From contig OZ245050.1 of the NCBI GenBank assembly GCA_965224525.1, positions 1,116,001 through 1,180,000 of the forward strand: a stretch of 64,000 nt of DNA, given 5' to 3'. A program made the translations under genes and the position numbers. The stretch's first letter is position 1. Every line of letters starts with the position of its first letter. The stretch is from Granulosicoccus sp036478565 (GTDB lineage Bacteria > Pseudomonadota > Gammaproteobacteria > Granulosicoccales > Granulosicoccaceae). Shown here piece by piece: positions 51,639 through 61,042 of this stretch. The notes below the pieces were generated by a model. It ran no database searches. It worked only from the letters and a program-made list of their open reading frames with translations, and was not told where the DNA came from.

Positions 51639-51920
51639 CTAATCAGGCTGTGTTGCGTGTCTTTCTGCCTTACAAGGCTGCTTTTGCAGCATCGATATAC
51701 CACCGCTGGTGACTCCCAGGAAATACTCGGATTCGTCCAGTCTGACCAGAATCAGCCGTTCGCGTGGCCCCAAAGGCACGTTTTGCAGAATTTGAACTCG
51801 ACCATTGCGGCTGGTGCCGGGGCTAAATCTGGACAGGGCACGAATGAATACCCAAGCCAGGGCCAGCACCAGGATCAGCGCAAGGAGAGTAAATAGCAGG
51901 GCGATAGGTGAAGAACTCAT
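51639..51920 (-). CDS. FliO-like small membrane protein
   Basis: A 93-residue protein with an N-terminal transmembrane helix (PIALLFTLLALILVLALAWVF) and then VQILQNVPLGPRERLILVRL and YFLGVTSGGISML. This is the FliO pattern: FliO is a small flagellar export-gate assembly protein. Its ATG overlaps the sctU stop by one base, so it is translationally coupled to the export-apparatus gene. A FliO counterpart is not part of the usual injectisome set. Confidence 0.75.
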   Translation of the reverse strand: MSSSPIALLFTLLALILVLALAWVFIRALSRFSPGTSRNGRVQILQNVPLGPRERLILVRLDESEYFLGVTSGGISMLQKQPCKAERHATQPD

Positions 51921-53173
51921 CAGCTGGTGTGATCAGGTGGTGATGGAGGGTCGAAGGGCTCGTCAGTTGCTGATTGATTTGCAGTGTTCAATACACTGGC
52001 AGACCGGCTTATCTCCGGTGGGTAAAGCGTCAAGTCTTCCCCGGGCGGTTCGAGCGTGTTCTCTTCCTCGATTTCCTCTTCGACATCGGTTTCGTGCAGG
52101 TCATCCGCTCGGGGCATTTGCCTGGTGACATTTTGCGCCCACAAGATGACTTCGGCAACGATGTCGAAGAGGTCAGCAGGAACCGGATCACCTTCATCAA
52201 CACTGCTGAACAAGGTTCTTGCCAGCAATTCGTTACGCAACACCGGCACGTTGCCTTCGTTGGCAGCCTGGCGCATGTCTCGGGCTACATCGTCCGCACC
52301 CATAGCGGAGACCATTGGGACGGGTAACTCTTCCAGGTCATATTTAATCGCTATGGCCAGGTGGGTGGGGTTTACAACCAGTACTGTGGCAGATTTGGCC
52401 GCTTCGTCAGAACCGCTGCTGCTGAATTCCTTGTGCATCTGACGACGCTGTCCCTTGACCTGTGGATCGCCTTCACTGGCCTTGTGCTCCTGTTTGATGT
52501 CCTGCATGCTCATACGAAGTTTTTTGGCATGTGAGTACTGTTGGTAGGAAGCATCCATCAGCATGAACAGGGAAAATATGGCCAGCGTCCAGCCGAACAG
52601 TTGAATTAGCATGGCCCGTATGACCCACAATACAGAGCTTGCATTGTTGTTGGGTAGGTAGACCAGCTCATCGATAAAATTGCGTATGACCAGTGTGCCC
52701 AGGATAAACAGAACAGCAGTTTTCCCCAGACTTTTCAGTATTTCAACAAAATTATCGGCATTGAACATTTTTTTGACCCCGGCAACGGGATCGAGGTTTT
52801 CCAGCTTTGGAGAAATCTTGTCGAAGCTGAATAGAGCGCCAACCTGAAGGAATTCTGCCAGCAGTCCGAAGACAGCGACAGGTATGAGTATCAGGGCAGA
52901 TAAAGCCATAAAAGCGTTCAATGCACTGCTGCCGACGACTGATAGTGCATCGGTAAATGGTATATCGAGCGCCATAGCTACGTCATCGAAAAGACGTATC
53001 AATCGCTTCAAAGCGAAATCTGTCAGCACCCAGAACAAACCGACGATAAACGCCAGGCCCAGTGTGCTCGATACGTCTTTGCTTTTCGGCACGTCTCCGC
53101 GCTTGCGCGCGTCCCGCAAACGTTTCGGCGTAGCATTTTCGGTTTTGTCACCATCGCTACTTTGCTGACTCAT
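51920..53173 (-). CDS. sctU: T3SS export apparatus switch protein SctU
   Basis: A 417-residue FlhB/YscU-family protein. It has four membrane helices in the first 210 residues and a cytosolic domain with the self-cleaving Asn268-Pro269-Thr270-His271 motif (VVNPTHLAIA). SctU switches export from needle components to translocators. The last 70 residues are an extra acidic, Pro-rich tail (EEEIEEENTLEPPGED) not usual in the family. A cluster of genes typical of injectisomes follows on the other strand; 215 bases separate the two divergent operons. Confidence 0.93.
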   Translation of the reverse strand: MSQQSSDGDKTENATPKRLRDARKRGDVPKSKDVSSTLGLAFIVGLFWVLTDFALKRLIRLFDDVAMALDIPFTDALSVVGSSALNAFMALSALILIPVAVFGLLAEFLQVGALFSFDKISPKLENLDPVAGVKKMFNADNFVEILKSLGKTAVLFILGTLVIRNFIDELVYLPNNNASSVLWVIRAMLIQLFGWTLAIFSLFMLMDASYQQYSHAKKLRMSMQDIKQEHKASEGDPQVKGQRRQMHKEFSSSGSDEAAKSATVLVVNPTHLAIAIKYDLEELPVPMVSAMGADDVARDMRQAANEGNVPVLRNELLARTLFSSVDEGDPVPADLFDIVAEVILWAQNVTRQMPRADDLHETDVEEEIEEENTLEPPGEDLTLYPPEISRSASVLNTANQSATDEPFDPPSPPDHTS

Positions 53174-53388
53174 GGCAATACTTTACCCGATATGTAATGA
53201 ACTACGGTGTTGATCGTAAAATGCTGGTTATTAGTGCATTTGTCAGACTGTATTCTGATTCTGATCGTGACGGGCGTGAATATTACCGACCTGAAACAGA
53301 GGGCTGGCTATTCCAATATGTCTCGAATTATTGAATAATCCTCTCGCTTGAATCGTCGCAGTTCAACAACTTATCGGAAATTCAACGG

Positions 53389-55359
53389 GTGAATCTGGAA
53401 GACTACCTACCAGGCAATGATGAGCCGTCAAAGGGACTGATATCACGTACCAGTGATCTTTTCCTGGCATTGCTGATTGTGGCCATCGTATCGTTAATGA
53501 TACTGCCGTTGCCCACTTTGTTGATCGACACGCTGGTTGCTATAAATATAGCGGTGGGTCTGATGCTGGTGCTGATGGGTATTTATATATCCAGCTCGCT
53601 GCAGTTTTCTGCCTTCCCCAGTGTATTGCTTATCAGCACGTTGTTCCGGCTTGCATTGTCTGTTGCGACGACTCGTTTGATTTTACTGCACGGCGATGCC
53701 GGTGACATTATCACGACTTTCGGCAGTCTTGTGGCTGGTGGCAACCTGGTCGTCGGGCTGGTGGTGTTCTTGATTATCACGCTGGTTCAGTTTCTGGTTA
53801 TTGCCAAAGGAGCCGAGCGAGTTGCGGAGGTAGGGGCGCGGTTTACACTGGATGCGATGCCAGGTAAGCAGCTTTCTATTGATTCAGATCTGCGATCCGG
53901 TTTGCTTGATAAGGTCGAGGCGCGTAAAAAACGCAGCGAGATTGAACTCGAAAGCAAATTGCACGGCAGCATGGATGGGGCGATGAAATTCGTCAAAGGC
54001 GATGCGATTGCTGGCATCATCATCATTATTATCAATTTGCTGGGTGGTTTGACAATTGGTATTTTCCAGCTTGGTATGGGCTTCAGTGAGGCGGCGGCCA
54101 AGTATTCGATCCTGACTATTGGTGATGGGTTGGTGTCGCAAATTCCCGCATTGCTCGGCGCGATGGCGGCAGGTTTGATTGTTACGCGTGCAACCGATAG
54201 CCAGAGCGGGGAGCACCTGGGTGATGCGATTCAGTCGCAGTTTACGGCCATTCCCCGAGTGCTTCTGGTTGCCGGTGGAATCTGCTTGTTGTTTTCGCTG
54301 GTACCTGGGTTTCCCAGCGTGGTTTTTATTCTCATCGGAATGTTTCTGATAATCAGTGGGGCGTTGCTGGTGCCCGCATTGCGTGTCTATTTGCATAAAA
54401 TCCCTAAACCTGAATTTGGCAAAGTCATTGAAACCAAAGCCGCAAAACGCAAGCGGGTATCACTTGCCGAAGCCGCCCCTGTGTACCAGGCACAGCCATT
54501 GTTGTTGGAGATGTCTGGTTCAGTCAACGAAGAGATCGAGCTTGAATCTGTCAGCAATACACTCGCTGCCTGCATTGCTCGGCATCAGGATAGAACCGGG
54601 ATGGCCATGCCCGAAGTGAAGATTCGCTTCCGACGTGATGATTCTCCCGACTGGCTCCTGCATGCATTCGAAGTGCCCATTGCCAGAGGCACCTTACCCG
54701 CTGATTCGTCGATTGATGGGATGGTCGAGGACATTGATACCGCCTTACGACGCAATGGCACACTGTTTCTCGGTATACAGGAAACCAGTCAGTTGTTATC
54801 GATCGTCAGCGTTGCCTACCCGGACGTTGTGAAGGAAGTGTTGAGGAGCATCCCTGCACAAAACCTGGCAAACATATTACGTAATCTCGTTGAGGATGAA
54901 ATTTCCATCAAGGATTTTCGCGGAATTCTGGAGGGCTTGTTACAGGCCGCTCAGCACGAAAAGGATTTATTTAACCTTACCGAATTTGCACGAATGGCGT
55001 TGATGCGTCAAACCTGTTATCGCTATGCCCCGGATGGTAAGCTGACAGCAATTGTTCTGTCGTCAAGTCTTGAAGAAAAGCTGAACAAATCCTTGCGTGC
55101 AAGCGCCGGTGTCCAGCAACTTTCACTGGACCCGGCAACCACTGGGCGAGTACGAAAGGCGCTGATAGATGCCATCAATGAGTATAAGCCCGTTGCGGTG
55201 CTGGCCAGTGTTCAGCTACGACGGCATATCAGGGCGTTGACAAAAGATGAGTGTTTTGATACGCCGGTGCTGTCCTATAACGAGCTCATACCGGCAATGA
55301 AGCTGGATGTATTGCATCAGGTAGTGGCTGATGAAGCCGTGAAACTGGCGAGTGTGTGA
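53389..55359 (+). CDS. sctV: T3SS export gate protein SctV
   Basis: A 656-residue FlhA/LcrD-family gate protein. Starts at GTG 53389. Membrane helices occupy the first 330 residues, with the FHIPEP-type loop RFTLDAMPGKQLSIDSDLRSG split by the helix pairs, and the cytosolic ring-forming domain lies at the C-terminus (LPADSSIDGM, LVEDEISIKDFRGILEGL). SctV forms a nonameric ring that selects substrates. It opens the plus-strand T3SS operon. Confidence 0.96.
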   Translation: MNLEDYLPGNDEPSKGLISRTSDLFLALLIVAIVSLMILPLPTLLIDTLVAINIAVGLMLVLMGIYISSSLQFSAFPSVLLISTLFRLALSVATTRLILLHGDAGDIITTFGSLVAGGNLVVGLVVFLIITLVQFLVIAKGAERVAEVGARFTLDAMPGKQLSIDSDLRSGLLDKVEARKKRSEIELESKLHGSMDGAMKFVKGDAIAGIIIIIINLLGGLTIGIFQLGMGFSEAAAKYSILTIGDGLVSQIPALLGAMAAGLIVTRATDSQSGEHLGDAIQSQFTAIPRVLLVAGGICLLFSLVPGFPSVVFILIGMFLIISGALLVPALRVYLHKIPKPEFGKVIETKAAKRKRVSLAEAAPVYQAQPLLLEMSGSVNEEIELESVSNTLAACIARHQDRTGMAMPEVKIRFRRDDSPDWLLHAFEVPIARGTLPADSSIDGMVEDIDTALRRNGTLFLGIQETSQLLSIVSVAYPDVVKEVLRSIPAQNLANILRNLVEDEISIKDFRGILEGLLQAAQHEKDLFNLTEFARMALMRQTCYRYAPDGKLTAIVLSSSLEEKLNKSLRASAGVQQLSLDPATTGRVRKALIDAINEYKPVAVLASVQLRRHIRALTKDECFDTPVLSYNELIPAMKLDVLHQVVADEAVKLASV

Positions 55360-55384
55360 ATTAACTGTGATTGAAAGGCTGACT

Positions 55385-57469
55385 ATGAATATGGGATTAA
55401 GCAGACGTCGGATAATCGGATTGTTGATGCAGTTCCAGGCTCTGTTGACACTGTCGCTAGGGGGGGCTGTGTTTACAACGGCGATCGCTGCTTCTGTGCC
55501 TAACTTTGATCGTCAAGTTGAAATAGCATTGGTGAATGAGGTGACGACAGCGGAGTACATCGAAAAACTGTTTGGTCTTATCGAGGTCCCGGTTGTCGTC
55601 AGTGATCAGGTGGTTGGAGACGTTGTTGGTGCTTTCTCAGGTCCGGCAGATCAATTGTTTAGTGAGCTGGCGGGCGCTATTCCGGTCACGGTGTACTACG
55701 ACGGAACCAGGGCCTATGTATACCCGGCAAAGAATGTGACCCGCAGCTTTGTGGGTGTGCCAGAAAAGGTAAGTCTCCAGGTAGTGAAACAGGTTGCCAA
55801 TCTGGACCTGGCAGATAATTTAAATAAAGTGTCGCTCGCCGACAAAGGGCTGTGGGTTCGTGGTACTGATCGGTTTTTCGAGCAAGTTGATGAATTGAAA
55901 AATGCCGCATTGAAATCTGACAAAACTTACCAACCGCAAGTGGTACATAAAATATTCAAGGTCAAGTATGGTTATGCGGCTGACTACCCAATGAAGATAG
56001 GTGGTGAGGACTATTTGATAAGGGGTATCGTGAATACACTGATAGCCATGCAGTCAGGCAGCACGAGCTTGCCGCCCCCGGTTATTCGACAACAGAAACA
56101 GTCGAATACTGAGGAGGGTGAATCATCGAATGAACGGTTACAGATGGTGAAGGACGGTGGTGGCGATACGACCAATTCAACAATGGTTGAGGGTGATGCA
56201 CGTGCACCTCTACAATACGCCGGGCAAGGCTCTCAGGGTTTGTCGAATGTATTGATAATTGCTGATGAGGCGAACAATTCGATCATTATCCGCGATCGGG
56301 CAGATCGTATGGCAGGGTATGAGCGTCTGATTAGTATGCTGGATGTCAAGCCAGAGAAAGTTCAGATTGAAGCCACCATTATCGACTTGTATACAGATCG
56401 ATTGCGAGATCTGGGCATAAACTGGCGCTTGATGGACAAGAATAACGACATTTTGTTTGGCGATGGCACACCTGCGGATCGATTGTTAAAACCCGGTACT
56501 GAAATCACCCCCTCGGGAGAGGGTGGAATGGTCTCCATGACATTAGGCTTGGGTAATGGCGTTGAGTACATTGCTCGCATTCATGCTTTGGAAACTCAGG
56601 GTGCTGCACGCATCGTTTCAAAGCCGTCAGTTCTTACGTTGCACAACATTGAAGCAAAGCTCAATACCACGACGTCCTACCCTGTCAGGTTGGAAGGGGA
56701 GCAGGTTGAGCTTGCGATGATAAATGTTAGTACGATGCTTCTCGTCAGGCCGAATGTTGTTGAAGATGGGGCGACGAAGCAGATCAAGATGAATATTCTG
56801 GTTGAGGATGGTTCAGCCTCGGCTGCGGAGGTCGAGAATCTTCCGGTTGTCGAACGATCTCAAGTCAGAACCGAGATTATAGTTGACGCCGGCGATAGTA
56901 TTCTTTTGGGCGGCCAGGTACGAGAGATTCGCAGCAACAAAGTCTCCAAAGTGCCATTTTTAAGCAGCATCCCTTTTTTAGGTAAGCTTTTTATTAACAA
57001 CTCCAGATCCACCATAAGAACCGAGCGAATGTTTCTGATTACGCCTCGATTGGTGGGGCAGGATACAAGCGGGAAACGGCATGTCGGTGAGCCTATTCTC
57101 GAGGGCTCTGAAACCGATATAATAGGAACATCGCACCTGAGTCTGCTTGATACAAATGCCGGGCTTGCATTGCGAGATCTGGGTGCGCCGCTTGAACAAC
57201 CATTACCGCAAGAGACGATAAGCAACGGCTTGACAATTCCGAAGCCAAAACCTGTACCTGGCGAAGTGGCCCGTGTCACTACCAGTCGTCCGTCATTATT
57301 GCTTGAAAATGCAGAAGATTGGCAAGCACTTCCAGAACCCGGACCCGCTACATTGCAAGTCGAGACATTGCTTCTGGTTAAAGATATTGGACAAGAGTCT
57401 GAAACGTCCCATATTGCACCGGCAACAGCAGGTGGGACAGGTCTGGAGCAGTGGCAGGATATCAACTAG
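55385..57469 (+). CDS. sctC: T3SS outer-membrane secretin SctC
   Basis: A 694-residue secretin from ATG 55385 (the frame is open further upstream). It has a signal peptide (MQFQALLTLSLGGAVFTTAIA), two N-terminal ring domains (about 40-230), and the secretin core from around residue 320 (IDLYTDRLRDLGINW, VSKPSVLTLHN, NLPVVERSQVRTE, DAGDSILLGG, FLSSIPFLGKLF, MFLITPRLV). A C-terminal extension of about 150 residues follows. It would form the outer-membrane pore. The next gene starts directly after its stop. It has a close orphan relative at 15186. Confidence 0.93.
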   Translation: MNMGLSRRRIIGLLMQFQALLTLSLGGAVFTTAIAASVPNFDRQVEIALVNEVTTAEYIEKLFGLIEVPVVVSDQVVGDVVGAFSGPADQLFSELAGAIPVTVYYDGTRAYVYPAKNVTRSFVGVPEKVSLQVVKQVANLDLADNLNKVSLADKGLWVRGTDRFFEQVDELKNAALKSDKTYQPQVVHKIFKVKYGYAADYPMKIGGEDYLIRGIVNTLIAMQSGSTSLPPPVIRQQKQSNTEEGESSNERLQMVKDGGGDTTNSTMVEGDARAPLQYAGQGSQGLSNVLIIADEANNSIIIRDRADRMAGYERLISMLDVKPEKVQIEATIIDLYTDRLRDLGINWRLMDKNNDILFGDGTPADRLLKPGTEITPSGEGGMVSMTLGLGNGVEYIARIHALETQGAARIVSKPSVLTLHNIEAKLNTTTSYPVRLEGEQVELAMINVSTMLLVRPNVVEDGATKQIKMNILVEDGSASAAEVENLPVVERSQVRTEIIVDAGDSILLGGQVREIRSNKVSKVPFLSSIPFLGKLFINNSRSTIRTERMFLITPRLVGQDTSGKRHVGEPILEGSETDIIGTSHLSLLDTNAGLALRDLGAPLEQPLPQETISNGLTIPKPKPVPGEVARVTTSRPSLLLENAEDWQALPEPGPATLQVETLLLVKDIGQESETSHIAPATAGGTGLEQWQDIN

Positions 57470-58666
57470 ATGAATTCTGCTGCTCAACCAGAATCGTTGC
57501 TAGAGGAAGTGGCCTCTGAATCAACTGCGGCTGATCGTCAGGTGCAGAGTATTTGGTTGCGTCTGGTTGCCGGTTCTCAGCAAGGAGCCAGTCTGGAAAT
57601 TCCACTTGATACATCCATGAGTATTGGTGGCGATATCAGCTGTGACATCGTACTGCGGGACGCTACCGATAACCAGCGAGCAACCGTGCTGATCGATAGT
57701 AATGGTGTGTTGCTTTCGGTTCAGAGCGGTATGATTAATATCGGCGATCAGGCTGTTGAAAGTGGAATGCAGCAGCGCGTCAAGCTTGACAAGATGGTTA
57801 CTCTGGGCGACTGCCGGTTTACCTTCACGGCTCGATCCGATGCCGGGGAGGCAGCTTCAGTTAGCATGCCCCTACACGCTGGATCAGAATCAATCAAGGA
57901 AGAGGAGGGCGAGGATAGCGAAACTGGTGTCCAGGCAACAATACCAGAACAAGGTCTGTTTGACAGGAAATGGATACCAATAATGGCTGGTGCCATTTTA
58001 GCATCAGCGCTGCTAACAGTAGGGCTGTTGTTTTGGCAGAAAGCTCATGACGAATCGACGGCTGACATAAAGATACCCGTAGGTGAACTACTGAGATACT
58101 CGGAATTTTCTGATCTGGAGCTAGCGTCAGAAAACGGCTCGAAAGTTATAAAGGGCTTCCTGCCTGGTCGAGACGACGCAATTCGTTTGCGCACACTGCT
58201 TGCGCAGGCAGAAAGCCCTGTTATCAATAAAGTACAAGTTGGTGATGAGCTTGCGGGACAGGTTCAGAACGTGTATCGGGTGAATGGCGTCGATGCAGAA
58301 GTCCGGGCTGTTGCTGCCGGTGAGGTGGAAGTTTCTACACAGAATATCGATGAGCGGCTACTTGAAAAGCTCGAGAAAATTGTTAAGCGCGATGTGCCGC
58401 AGATCATAACGATTGACAATATAAATATTTATACAACAGTTACTGCTGCAGAAAAACCGGAGCAAGAACCCGAATATGCAGCTGCAGTGAAGCCCGGTGA
58501 GAGAGTGAAAATGGTTATTTCTTCGGATCCGGCACATGTAGTTCTGAAAAATAATATTAACTACTATATCGGGTCGTTGATGCCCAGTGGACAGCGTATT
58601 GTGTCCATCGAAGGCGGGTTGGTGACGCTGGAAAAAAACGGTGTCAGAAAGTCCATTCAATTCTAG
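57470..58666 (+). CDS. sctD: T3SS inner-membrane ring protein SctD
   Basis: A 398-residue protein. Residues 20-110 form a cytosolic FHA-like domain (AGSQQGASLEIPLDTSMSIGG). A single membrane helix spans residues 168-190 (PIMAGAILASALLTVGLLFW), and the periplasmic part contains two or three small ring-building repeats (LPGRDDAIRLRTLLAQAE...). This is the SctD (YscD) plan. Start ATG 57470 abuts the sctC stop. Confidence 0.9.
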   Translation: MNSAAQPESLLEEVASESTAADRQVQSIWLRLVAGSQQGASLEIPLDTSMSIGGDISCDIVLRDATDNQRATVLIDSNGVLLSVQSGMINIGDQAVESGMQQRVKLDKMVTLGDCRFTFTARSDAGEAASVSMPLHAGSESIKEEEGEDSETGVQATIPEQGLFDRKWIPIMAGAILASALLTVGLLFWQKAHDESTADIKIPVGELLRYSEFSDLELASENGSKVIKGFLPGRDDAIRLRTLLAQAESPVINKVQVGDELAGQVQNVYRVNGVDAEVRAVAAGEVEVSTQNIDERLLEKLEKIVKRDVPQIITIDNINIYTTVTAAEKPEQEPEYAAAVKPGERVKMVISSDPAHVVLKNNINYYIGSLMPSGQRIVSIEGGLVTLEKNGVRKSIQF

Positions 58667-58681
58667 TAAGCCAGGAGAGAT

Positions 58682-58969
58682 ATGATGAATGAAGTTACAC
58701 AGGTCGAATTGCAAACCAGTGGTGGCAACCAATCGAGCAACAAGCGAAATTATTTCGAAAACCTTGCGCTGGCATGGGGTAAAGCTCTGGACGATCAGGC
58801 AGACCGTTTGACAGCGCGCGCCGATGCATTGGTTGACGGAGTAGATTCGCCTCAGGAAGTTACAATGATGACGGCAGAGTCGCTTCGCATGCAATTTCTT
58901 TCAACTGCCTCACATACGGGTCTGACAAGTGTTGGCACAGCATTGGAGACGCTTGCGCGCAAACAGTAG
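58682..58969 (+). CDS. small T3SS rod/needle-like protein
   Basis: A 95-residue helical protein at the usual place of the needle gene. Two ATGs (58682, 58685) follow AGGAGAGAT. Its C-terminus, SPQEVTMMTAESLRMQFLS then TALETLARKQ, aligns with the end of the next gene product (SPSEIVMLTARSQEFMF then LQQLFRQQ), so the two look paralogous. A needle (SctF) role is plausible, but the sequence resembles the inner rod as much as a needle. Confidence 0.65.
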   Translation: MMNEVTQVELQTSGGNQSSNKRNYFENLALAWGKALDDQADRLTARADALVDGVDSPQEVTMMTAESLRMQFLSTASHTGLTSVGTALETLARKQ

Positions 58970-59040
58970 TAGCGGGTGAGCAGATAGGCCTTTGTAAACA
59001 GCCAATGGCACTTGGCGTTCAGTAACTCAGGAGCACGATA

Positions 59041-59439
59041 ATGGAAAGCACAGCAGCGGCAGCTCTTAAACTGCCGGATGTAACCGAAAATACCAGTACA
59101 GGCCCGATTGTGCAGGCAACTTATGGCGGTGGACTTAACCCGGATGCAGGAGCATTTGCCGAAAGTATGGAGCGGGCGGCACAAGTAGTTGAACCGACCA
59201 GTAACCGTTCAGCAGTCACACAAGCCTTGATGGCGCCACTTGATCACCTCAATGTCGAAGCTGCCAGGCTGGAGGAGTATGCGACCAAGGCATTGGCCTC
59301 CGACAACGAAATGTCACCGAGTGAAATTGTGATGCTGACAGCACGTAGTCAGGAGTTCATGTTTCATGCGCAGCTGACATCCAATGTGGCAAATCGTACA
59401 GCAGATGGACTGCAGCAGCTTTTCCGGCAACAGAGCTGA
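59041..59439 (+). CDS. sctI: T3SS inner rod protein SctI
   Basis: A 132-residue protein whose C-terminus (MSPSEIVMLTARSQEFMF, LTSNVANRTADGLQQLFRQ) has the SctI/YscI rod pattern. The N-terminal half is Ala/Thr/Gly-rich and probably disordered. Its gene sits right before sctJ, as in Ysc-type clusters. A GGAG lies upstream of ATG 59041. Confidence 0.8.
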   Translation: MESTAAAALKLPDVTENTSTGPIVQATYGGGLNPDAGAFAESMERAAQVVEPTSNRSAVTQALMAPLDHLNVEAARLEEYATKALASDNEMSPSEIVMLTARSQEFMFHAQLTSNVANRTADGLQQLFRQQS

Positions 59440-59441
59440 TC

Positions 59442-60254
59442 ATGTTGACGCTAGATCGATTCAGGCATTATATTCTGATGGCGTCGCTGCTTGTTCTGCT
59501 GACTGGTTGCAATAAACAAGTTCTTTACTCACAGCTGAATGAGCTGGAGGCCAATGAGATGGTCGCCTTGCTAAGCACTTCAAATATTCCGGCCTCCAAG
59601 GAAGCTGGCAAAGCTGGCGAGTTTTCAGTTCTTACCTCGCAGGATTCTTTTGCCGCAGCTGTAGGGTTACTTCGCGCCAATGGCCTTCCACGCGAGGAGT
59701 TCGACACATTGGGTAGCATATTCGCTGACGAGGGATTAGTACCATCAGAATTGACGAAGCAGTCAAAACTGAATCATGCTTTGTCACAGGAATTGTCCAA
59801 TACAATTCGCAGTATAGAAGGCGTGGTGCAGGCGCGTGTGCATCTGGCGGTGCCACAGCCAAACAGGGTCAGCAAAATCAAGCCACCTTCCTCGGCTTCT
59901 ATTTTTATCAAACACCGAAGTGATGTAGATCTGAGCAGCAGTGTCGGTCAAATCAAGGCGTTAGTAGTTAACAGCATTGAAAACCTGCCTTATGAGAATG
60001 TCATGGTGATGCTGAATGAAGCTGCGCCATTAAACGCACAGTCGCAAAATGCACGATTGATAGCAGCAAAGAGACGGCCAGATACCGGAGAGTATCGACT
60101 GAATCTGGTGCCACCCATCAACATGGCCACTATAGTTTCATTCTTTGTGTTGTGTAGTGCATCACTCGCTGGTGGATTGTGGTGGCGGTGGCGTACCAAA
60201 CGACGCGAGCCAGTGAATGATAGTGATGCATCGGTATCGGTTGATCGGCAATAA
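59442..60254 (+). CDS. sctJ: T3SS inner-membrane ring lipoprotein SctJ
   Basis: A 270-residue SctJ. Lipobox LLTGC at Cys23, then two ring-building motifs, including LYSQLNELEANEMVALL, and QELSNTIRSIEGVVQARVHL with AVPQP, and a C-terminal membrane helix (TIVSFFVLCSASLAGGLWW) followed by a basic end. It builds the inner-membrane ring with SctD. It begins two bases after the sctI stop and its own stop overlaps the next ATG. Confidence 0.96.
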   Translation: MLTLDRFRHYILMASLLVLLTGCNKQVLYSQLNELEANEMVALLSTSNIPASKEAGKAGEFSVLTSQDSFAAAVGLLRANGLPREEFDTLGSIFADEGLVPSELTKQSKLNHALSQELSNTIRSIEGVVQARVHLAVPQPNRVSKIKPPSSASIFIKHRSDVDLSSSVGQIKALVVNSIENLPYENVMVMLNEAAPLNAQSQNARLIAAKRRPDTGEYRLNLVPPINMATIVSFFVLCSASLAGGLWWRWRTKRREPVNDSDASVSVDRQ

Positions 60255-61042
60255 TGGCAGATCAGGCACAACATCGTAAAAAACGGGCAGCTATTGCTCG
60301 CGCCCTCAAGTTGCTTCACGATGCTGGCGAGCTTGGGCAGGCTGAATTATGGACCTGGGAAGTTCTGGACACAATGCCGCCCTGGTGTTTGTATCAAGCT
60401 GAGCAAAGGCGCAGGTTGCAGTTGGTGGCCGGTGTGCTGTTTCTTGGGCCTGAACTCAAATTTTGCTTGGATCGGCGCGTCATTGTTGTTGCACATGATT
60501 TAGTCGGGCGGTCGCTGTTTGATGAAATTGCCACACAAGCCGAACTTGCGGCTGGCGTTGATGCGCTGGATAGCGAAGCTTATTCGATAAACAATCTTGA
60601 TACATCTCAACCCGTTGAAACAGAGGTAGAACGATTGATAATGGAAGCCGGTGCTGCCGTATTGAGCGCATCAATCCATGAATCTCTACCCGGCGAGCTG
60701 TTGGCAAGTATTCTTGAGCAGCCAGCATGCAAATTACCTTATGAAACAGGTTGTACGTTGCTTGTCGAATGCGAACGCTTGATTAGCATGACCAATGAGT
60801 CGAGAGCACCATCGGATGAGAGCGTTGCTATTGATGAGGGCAAGACATCTTTAGCTGAAAATGTACCTGATGCACCTGATGCGACTGATACGACTGATAC
60901 GACTGATACGACTGATACGACTGATACGACTGATACGACTGATACGACTGATACGACTGATACGCGGCGCTCGACTCTGGCTGCCAATGAGACGCCTGAA
61001 GCTAAAACAGTTGAACGCCAAGCAGCATTGGGTGGTACATGA
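60254..61042 (+). CDS. SctK-position protein with DTT repeats
   Basis: A 262-residue soluble protein located exactly where the sorting-platform gene sctK sits, between sctJ and sctL. The first 180 residues are helical (ALKLLHDAGELGQAELWTWE, PGELLASILEQPACKLPYE) and could be an SctK-type fold, but similarity is weak. The C-terminus holds eight Asp-Thr-Thr units and a disordered end. It overlaps both neighbours (TAATG and ATGA). Confidence 0.65.
   Translation: MADQAQHRKKRAAIARALKLLHDAGELGQAELWTWEVLDTMPPWCLYQAEQRRRLQLVAGVLFLGPELKFCLDRRVIVVAHDLVGRSLFDEIATQAELAAGVDALDSEAYSINNLDTSQPVETEVERLIMEAGAAVLSASIHESLPGELLASILEQPACKLPYETGCTLLVECERLISMTNESRAPSDESVAIDEGKTSLAENVPDAPDATDTTDTTDTTDTTDTTDTTDTTDTTDTRRSTLAANETPEAKTVERQAALGGT
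60887..60964 (+). repeat. 9-bp tandem repeat in the sctK-position gene
   Basis: Eight perfect units of gatacgact (60887-60958) plus a six-base partial unit. The unit is a multiple of three, so copy-number change alters tail length without a frameshift. The perfect identity suggests recent slippage. Confidence 0.95.

Noticed and set aside
50649..53173. Flagellar gene cluster, based on the FliO-like and FlhB-like genes
   Set aside because: The linked genes include a secretin, FHA-domain SctD, SctJ lipoprotein and a rod protein, which are injectisome parts.
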